The notes under the pieces: generated by a model | Told to the model about the DNA's origin: nothing | Databases searched by the model: none | Seen by the model: only the letters and a program-made list of their open reading frames with translations | Shown here: positions 57,620 through 64,000 of the stretch, piece by piece | Layout: the number at the start of each line of letters is the position of its first letter | Position numbering within the stretch: position 1 is the first letter of the stretch | Position numbers and translations under genes: made by a program | From: Stichopus chloronotus | Lineage: Eukaryota > Echinodermata > Holothuroidea > Aspidochirotida > Stichopodidae | Length of the DNA: 64,000 nt | Assembly: GCA_021234535.1 (NCBI GenBank) | Contig: CM037838.1 | Location: 31,969,969-32,033,968, forward strand | Reading direction: 5' to 3'

Positions 57620-58905
57620 TCCGGCAATTGTGTGTGTGTGTATCTGGTAACCACCCTCCTGTAATTGCCAGCCTTTGGTCTTGTTTTCCACGTAACATTC
57701 ATTGGGCTCTAATGCTAGCCTTTGCTTGTGTCTATCTTACTTTTTTGCCTCGTAATTCCAGGTTGGGGCATTCTTCCCCTCCCCCAGAGTACCTTGGCCT
57801 TGTTTTCTGTGTTGTGATGGCCAAGAAGCCCTACGTGGGGATTTGCTCCTTCGTGCAGGCTTTATGCCAATACTGCCTGTTTTAATTCAGGAGTCTTAGT
57901 GTGAGCATTCGTTTCCTTCACCCTAGCTCTGGACCAACTTAGTTCTGTGTTTTTATGCATACTTCGTTTGCCTAAGCCTCCCTTTTGAGTATGGAGAGAT
58001 CTCAGGACGTCTGTGCGTCAGAAAACGCTCTTGATTCCGTGGAAATGTCTGCCTCAGATTTATCTTGTTTTCTCTGCTTGCTCTTCAGGCAGGGTAAGCA
58101 GGTGAGCACCTTACGTAATTACCGGTCCACTACCGCTGCAATACACCGCGGTTTTGCTGGTGGTTCCACCATTGGAACCAGCTCTGCCCTCCGCCAGCTT
58201 CTGAGGGGCATGTTTCACAGTTGACCACCGACATGTCATTTGGCACCTTTTTTGGTCCATTATGCCAGCTCGTCTGCCTTATGAATTGCTCCACATGCCG
58301 TTGGACCTCCTGACCTACAAAACCTTGCTTTTGGTGACTATGGCTTCCGCGTGAAGCGAAGCGTCATTGCTTGTGCTCACCCTCCAGCCAAGGTTTACAC
58401 GTTTTGGCCCAGACAGAGTACAGTTACTTCTGTACCTGCACTTCCTGGCTGAGAATCAAACCCTCTCGTTCTCCCCAGGGGAGATCTAGCTTCCCAAACT
58501 TAGTACTGCTTCCCAAACTTAGTACTGCTTCTTCGGTTGCTGACGACAAACTCTGGTGCGGGCTCTCAAATGGTATGTGGAACGAACAAGCCTGAGAGTA
58601 CGTCGGATCGCCTGTTTTTACTACCGCGACGGCCACTCCTGCCTCCAAAGAAATGCTTTTATGCTGGATCATATCGCTAATCAGCCACATGCTGTGTTCG
58701 AGGAGCGCATCCAAGCCCATGACGTTCAGGGGCATGCTAAGTCTGTAGCTTCTGGTTCTGCGACATTTCTTTAGAGGACATTCTCGCTGCTGTCGCATGG
58801 GAAACTCCATCCTCTTTTGTTTTGTGCTATCTTAGGAACACTCCAGCCTCTGACAGTGCCTTTGATGGTGCCATACTTTGACCTCCTTCTGTGAGGCCCT
58901 AGACC
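57620..58905 (+). pseudogene. DIRS-type tyrosine recombinase, decayed
   Basis: After a poorly conserved 5' part, 57985-58224 gives LLFRQGKQVSTLRNYRSTTA, matching GKQVNTINNYHSTIAAIL of the other copy at 51163. Then 58290-58345 gives LDLLTYKTLLLVTMASA followed by a stop where the RRRS block with the first catalytic Arg should be. Then 58556-58771 gives RALKWYVERTSLR and AHDVQGHAKS, where the HxxR Arg has become Gln. A further shift gives DILAAVAWETPSSFVLCYLR near 58770-58830, including the expected Tyr. At least three frame breaks and two lost catalytic residues show that it is dead. Confidence 0.72.
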
Positions 58906-58927
58906 CACCACTGACAGACAACTTACA

Positions 58928-59523
58928 GATTTTTGTGTATGGTGCAAATAATTAGGCTTAATTTGGGAGAACAAATATTGTGCTGAAGGTTTCAGGTAAT
59001 AAACTCTGCCATACAATGGGAGTTCAATTTTTTCCTAACGCAATGATAACAAGTGTGAAATCCGATAAATGTAGACGCTGACAGTTTTCATTCAACTAAA
59101 CCATATGTTTCTTGGACCAAGCCAATGGAATTTAATTCAAGCAGTTGATTAATGAGGTGATCAATTTGTACTAAAGGTTATTAACTGATTTGTAAACAGT
59201 CCTTTGTTTCACAAAATACTACAATACATCAAGGAGCAATGACTTAAGTATTTTTGTATGATTTTGATACACAAGGGAGGCTTGTGTTGTTGGATATGCA
59301 TTATGATGGCACTTACAGTATAATAAAAAAAAACATCTTCAAAGTTCTGTTTTTTTTTACTGTTATTGTGCAGTTTCCATCGGAGAAGTAGCTGTCATTT
59401 TTGTTCATGGAATGACACACTGAATTCCATCCATGCATACCTAAGTTACAAATAAAAAAAAACCTAAGATCAAACAAAATTTTATCCTTCTGCTTTTTGC
59501 AAATTCACATGCAAATCACTTGA
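58928..59523 (+). mobile_element. TTAA-type MITE family, copy 4 (diverged)
   Basis: It begins TTACAGATTTTTGTGTATGG. It shares 'GTGnAATnCGATAAnTGTAG', 'TCTTnGAnCAAGnCAATGG' and 'AAAATACTACAATnC' with the 34303 copy, and ends near GCAAATCACTTGA. It directly follows the DIRS remnant. Confidence 0.65.
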
Positions 59524-59689
59524 TCCTTGATGGGAGTTTCCAACTAAGCATGTCTGGTTCAGTTGAGAAGGACAATAGGTGGATGACAAACACCATGCAA
59601 AGGTTACCTAAAATGAGGTCAATTGAGATACTATGACACTATAAAACAACTGCCACACATGTATACTCTCAGTTGCTACTGCTCAGCAT

Positions 59690-60265
59690 TGAACTCCGTC
59701 AGTATACTGATACAGTTGTATAAGGTTCTATCGGTATTCATTTTCATACAGATACAGGTATAGTGACTTCTGACTCATACCAATACACAGTATAGTAAAT
59801 ATCGGTATACATGTACAAAATATGGGTGTATACAGAAAATATCGGTGGGACGTATTGTCGGTAATCCATTCATATGACTAGATATCACTGACTGATAACT
59901 AGAAAAGCCCGATGTTTGCTACTGCAACACAATGTCAATTCCTTCTGACTGGGGTTCAGAAATTGGACAGTCCTAAGGCAGATCTCCCCACACCACACAA
60001 CCAAGTTATCCCATCTCAAGCTCACACTGTTCAACAAGAACGCAGTAAACACACGTCAACAGTGTCCACTCCTGATCTCCTCTAATACTGATAGACCCTA
60101 ACCTACTGTACTTGTCGTACACCCAGCGGTATTCATACCGATGCAGTATTAAGGTAAACTCTAACAACAATATACTGTAATCTACAAAAAATACTGACAA
60201 TATACAGTATACCCAAACTAAATACCGATATAGAAAACATAGTTACAGTAATACCCACAGGGTAT
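59690..60265. repeat. TATCGGTAT / ATACCGATA-rich region, probable hAT-like remnant
   Basis: TATCGGTAT words (59731, 59806, 59840) face ATACCGATA and similar words (60135, 60222) across about 400 bp. This is the same sub-terminal style as the elements near 38616 and 47763. No clean ends or target duplication were found. Confidence 0.35.
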
Positions 60266-60936
60266 TTCCTTTGAACTTACATACTGTTAGGATAGATACA
60301 TGGCACTCATATCAACATGTACGTGTAACAGCTTTCTCCTAACCCTTAAGGCACCGGCTTGGCACAGTACACACATAACTTGAACTGATGTGGTCCGATG
60401 TTTAAACTTGCTTTGACCCATTTCAATCCTACAGTATATTCCAAATCCTCCAATCCTGTGTGAGTTTGGAACTTTAATTTGTACAGTATTCATATGAAGA
60501 TTTGTCAGAGTGTACCATATTGATGTTGTCTGGGGTGCTTTTATTTATGGAAAGTTAGTTGTTTTGCAGGTTGCTGCTTGTTCACTGCACTTTGAGTAAT
60601 GTTGTTTGAAGTTTGCCAAGAACTTTTTGGGCCAAAAGCTGATTTCAGTGTGGGCCTGAGGAAACCTGCATGTGCATTTCAATTCTAACGGACCGTGCGT
60701 GAAATAGTGACTGAGTTGTGGCAGGGCCATGGAGTTGGTTATTGTTTCAAATTGCATATAACAATGAACATTTCAAATTTATTTGAGAGAAAAACCTGTT
60801 ACAGTACTGTATTTCAGTAATTTAAATGTAGACATCTGTCAGAGTGTAACTAAATATGAAATTTTAACTGTATTTTCTGCAACAAAGGAAGGTTGACAAT
60901 ATCATAAACGTTAACGTTTGAAGGAGTATAACTAAC

Positions 60937-61005
60937 ATGAGTTTTAGCGATCGCTACAGTAGACACTACCACAGGCAACGCCTTCGGCAAAACAGTGTGT
61001 GTATC
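60937..61005 (+). CDS. Possible short coding exon, very uncertain
   Basis: ATGAGTTTTAGCGATCGC opens MSFSDRYSRHYHRQRLRQNS, an Arg/Ser/Tyr-rich peptide unlike the AT-rich frames nearby. A GTGTGT donor is possible after CAAAACA. The palindrome AAACGTTAACGTTT lies 18 bases upstream (60906-60919). There is no other support. Confidence 0.15.
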
Positions 61006-61532
61006 TGTTTTGTGAAATTTCTAATCGTTAATTTTTTAAATACCTGTACTGCTTTATATTGGTTTTATCTTGCCTATATACCGATACTTTTTTCTTACAG
61101 TAGCATACTGTACTGTAATTGTCCCAAGGGACTTCCATGTACAGTAGTGGGTTTGACCCACATTTAAACACAAACTCACCCAGTCCTCTGCAAAATCTGA
61201 ACTCCAAAAAAATTTATCACCATAGAGAGTCATAGAAACAAAGAATTGTAACTCCTTACAAGTGTAAACAAGTACTGCTGTAAAACTACCGAGTTAACTT
61301 CCATGGTGAACCATCGACAATATGCTAAGTAGCACTAGATGAGAGACAAGCACTTACATACCTAGTTAGTGTTAAATATACCGTGAATTCTACACCGTAT
61401 GCTGGATCAACACAGTATGTCTAGAACTATGTACAGGTAGAGTATACTAGTGACTACCAACATTGAGCTAAACCTTTCCTGAGAACAACTGAAATTCTGT
61501 TTTAATCTTACTTTTCATTACAGTAGAAAACC

Positions 61533-62640
61533 TTGTCCATTGGTAATTACGCCCAGGTTTGTTTTATGAACTTTTCATTCGCATTTAACACTATCTGTTG
61601 TTCACAGTTATTACATCTTGTAAGTCCTTATGTTAATTATAACATTGTTTCACTACTCTATCACTTTCTGTTTGATCGTACTCAGTATGTGCAATGTAAT
61701 GGAGTTAAAAGTGATGTGTTAGTGACTAACACTGGGGTTCCACAAGGTTGTTGCCTATCCCCTTTACTGTTTGCAATCTACACAGACTCTCTGTCCTCAC
61801 ATTATGATAATGTTTACGTTTTAAAATATGTAGATGACACAGCTATTATTGGGTTATGCAATGATAATTATCCGCAATGTATTGTTAACTACAACTTTAT
61901 CATTGAAGAAACAATTGACTGGTGTAACAGGCATTTCTTGTTTATTAATGGTACTAAGACTAAAGAAATGATAGTTGATTTCCGTACAGTTCAGAATCAT
62001 GATCCTCTTACTATTGATAATTGTGCCTCTGAAGTTGTGTCTGATTTCAAATATCTTGGGCTTACCTTCAGTCATACACTTACTTGGAATACTCATATTG
62101 CAAACATGTTAGCAAAAGCCAGGCAGAGGCTTTACTGTATTAGGAAACTTGCTGCTTTTGGTCTAGTTTTTGACAAACAACTTTGGCTTTTTCAGACAAT
62201 GGTTTTTTCTTTCATCGTTTATTGTGCTCCAGTGTGGTTATCCTGCTGTTTCAATGGTCAAATAGAACTCATGAATAAGTATTTTAGGAAGTATACTCCA
62301 ATTAAAAGTGACTATATTGATCATGTTTGCTCCCAGTATGCATCTGACATTGTCTGTGATCCTGACCATCCTCTGCACAGGTTTTACTGCAGCCAAGGAG
62401 ATTTTACACCCTGCCACGTATCCGTACAGAACGTTTTAGGAATTCATTTTTACCCAGAAGTATTAAGCTTTTAAATTGTAATATTCAGAGATGATTTTTT
62501 TATCCACTCTATTAACAATTCATTTTTTTTTAGGCTTTTGTATTGTATTAAACTTTTAAATAGTTTTATACGAGATGCTTGTTATCCATTTTATTATATT
62601 GTCATTTTATGATCATTATCAATAAATTTGAACTTGAACA
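61533..62640 (+). pseudogene. LINE (L2/CR1-like) reverse transcriptase, 5'-truncated, with 3' end
   Basis: The 313-codon frame (61533-62474) is the palm half of a non-LTR retrotransposon reverse transcriptase. Motif A region reads FMNFSFAFNTI (residues 11-21), where the usual catalytic Asp is Asn at position 13. Next are GVPQGCCLSPLLF (68-80), the catalytic LKYVDDTAII (97-106, YVDD instead of the common YADD) and KTKEMIVDFR (142-151). Then come FKYLGLTF and the helical thumb, ending LHRFYCS and GIHFYPEVLSF. The KTKEMIVDFR wording is typical of the L2/Rex1/CR1 group. The endonuclease and fingers are missing. After the stop, an AT-rich 3' UTR ends at about 62640 with AATAAATTTGAACTTGAAC, a short repeat-like tail as in CR1/L2. 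The loss of the catalytic Asp makes it inactive. Confidence 0.88.
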
Positions 62641-62644
62641 GACC

Positions 62645-63280
62645 ATTAACAAAGCCTGAGAGAAGTACATATTTTAGTTCATCAATATTTGGTAGCGTCT
62701 TGGTGATAATCTGGAGAATGAACTGTACATGAATGATATCAAGAACTGTTCATGTCATTCCCACTCAGGAGCGCAGCCAACAGAACATGAAAGGCAATGA
62801 TGACATTTGCTTCCATTGCACACAGTGCAATGTTGTACTGAACATTATGAACTTTTCCTATGTGTTGCCCAGTACATACAGTACTTCAAGTATCCCCAGA
62901 CTCAACGCACTGCACCATGTATTGATCGTGTGTGCTGTACAGGTACTGCAGTTGTAATAAATCAACTCAAATGAAGCTCAATATGAAGAACCAGAATGCA
63001 AAGATGCAGTGAGTTTTCAATGAATTCATTACAAAACGCTTAGAATGAATCATGAATGTTTACATATCTGCACCACTCTTGTGCAACAAGACAATTCTAC
63101 TGTGGCAGTTGAGCCCTCAGAGCCTGAGGGCACTGGTGCAACCAGCTGGCCTCACACTTCCAAGCAAAATCAAGGACCGCCATCAGTAGGAAATTCACAT
63201 ATGTTAATTATGGAAAGTACCCTTGCTTCTTAACCTTGGGATATAGCGTTCAGACAATTTTCATTTCTAAAACCCTGGTA
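62645..63280. other. Non-coding stretch
   Basis: No gene is recognised; the short frames at 62733 and 63045 have no domain. Confidence 0.5.
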
Positions 63281-63284
63281 TACC

Positions 63285-64000
63285 AGAGATGACACTTGAC
63301 ATCCACCAAAAATAGGATTTAGCTGCAGGAACTGCATACCATCAACATACTCAAATGTGAAAAGTATCCAAGACCTCTCTCTTGAGATGTCATTACAGGA
63401 TGTTTAGGATTTGACTGTGGGTGACCTAAGATGACCTAAGATGACCTTTCACCTCTACCAAAATAATGGAGTTCATCTACTCAATAAGCAATGCTACACA
63501 CCAAGTGTGGAAATTATCATGGCTATGCTTCTTGAAATACTCTACACTGGTTTCAAAGTTTTAAGCAGCTGGCCTCTTGTGACCTACTGTACTGTAAGAT
63601 CACACTTCCATCACAAACAGTAGGGTCTACTCACTCATTATGTACTACCTACATGCCAAGAATGAGAATTATCAGTGTTACCCTTACTGTAAGTTGGTTA
63701 CAAGGATTCACTATTTCATCTCTGGTGACCTCACATGACCTTTGTCCTCTACCAAAAATGATCAATGGCTTCTTTCTCTCAATTTGAACAGAAAAATAAC
63801 ACTAAGTGTGAAAAGTGTCCAAGTGAGCTATCTTTTTCATTGTTTGAACTCTGGTGACCTTAGTTGACTTTTGACTTCCACCAAAAATGATAGACTTCTC
63901 TAATCCAATATGATCAAACCATTTACCAGGTATGAGAAAGTATCCATCATTCCCAACTTCAGATATGTATGCACACTGATTTTTGTGTTTGACCTCTGGT
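63285..64000 (+). repeat. TGACC-family tandem element, runs off the window
   Basis: Units marked by 'TGACCT(C/T)AnnTGACCTTTnncCTCnACCAAAA' occur at about 63425, 63725 and 63860, with a decayed unit near 63580. Each is followed by the 'ATCTACTCAAT..., CACnAAGTnTGA' wording of the 35279 element. Copies are more diverged than there. The element continues past 64000. Confidence 0.7.

Overview
This is eukaryotic, animal-type DNA. It is AT-rich, holds no long conserved cellular gene, and is dense in decayed transposable elements (DIRS-type tyrosine-recombinase elements, an L2/CR1-like LINE, hAT-like, Harbinger-like and TTAA-target elements) and in tandem repeats. Frequent TAGGCCTA-like palindromes and the mix of element families suggest a marine invertebrate, possibly an echinoderm or another invertebrate deuterostome. 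The species cannot be fixed from the sequence alone.

Layout. 1-11.9 kb: intergenic or intronic DNA with long poly-G/poly-C runs, a perfectly phased 12 x 43 bp minisatellite (2884-3399), one copy of a duplicated segment (3930-4745) and a dispersed element ending in a hairpin (4785-6395). 11.9-14.4 kb: a 2.43 kb hAT-like non-autonomous element with an exact 8 bp target-site duplication. 17.2-19.0 kb: an inverted-repeat-bounded, foldback-like element holding two palindromic arrays (ACTTAAGT type and GATATC type). 20.8-22.4 kb: a dispersed element that is itself a tandem array. 24.7-25.4 kb: a TTAA-bounded MITE. 26.1-26.7 kb: an ACCAATCA minisatellite with higher-order structure. 31.2-32.5 kb: a MITE and a 59 bp minisatellite. 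32.9-36.4 kb: two possible exons on the minus strand. 37.9-40.8 kb: a DIRS-like element on the minus strand, split by a 1.6 kb hAT-like element with an 8 bp target-site duplication. 43.2-45.0 kb: a Harbinger-like element nested inside a hAT-like element, both with target-site duplications. 47.7-52.3 kb: a tandem array apparently split by about 4.1 kb of composite insertion that includes a DIRS tyrosine-recombinase fragment. 52.6 kb: the best candidate host exon, probably terminal, on the minus strand. 58 kb: a second DIRS recombinase remnant. 61.5-62.6 kb: a 5'-truncated LINE reverse transcriptase. 63.3-64.0 kb: a TGACC-type tandem element that runs off the window.

No autonomous element looks intact. 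Every recognisable element protein is truncated, frameshifted or lacks a catalytic residue. The candidate host exons (32.9, 36.3, 46.1 and 52.6 kb) are short and not assignable to a named gene, so most of the window is probably intron or intergenic DNA. The first ~16-20 kb differs from the rest: homopolymer G/C runs cluster there, while TACAGTA/TACTGTA words are common only further right.
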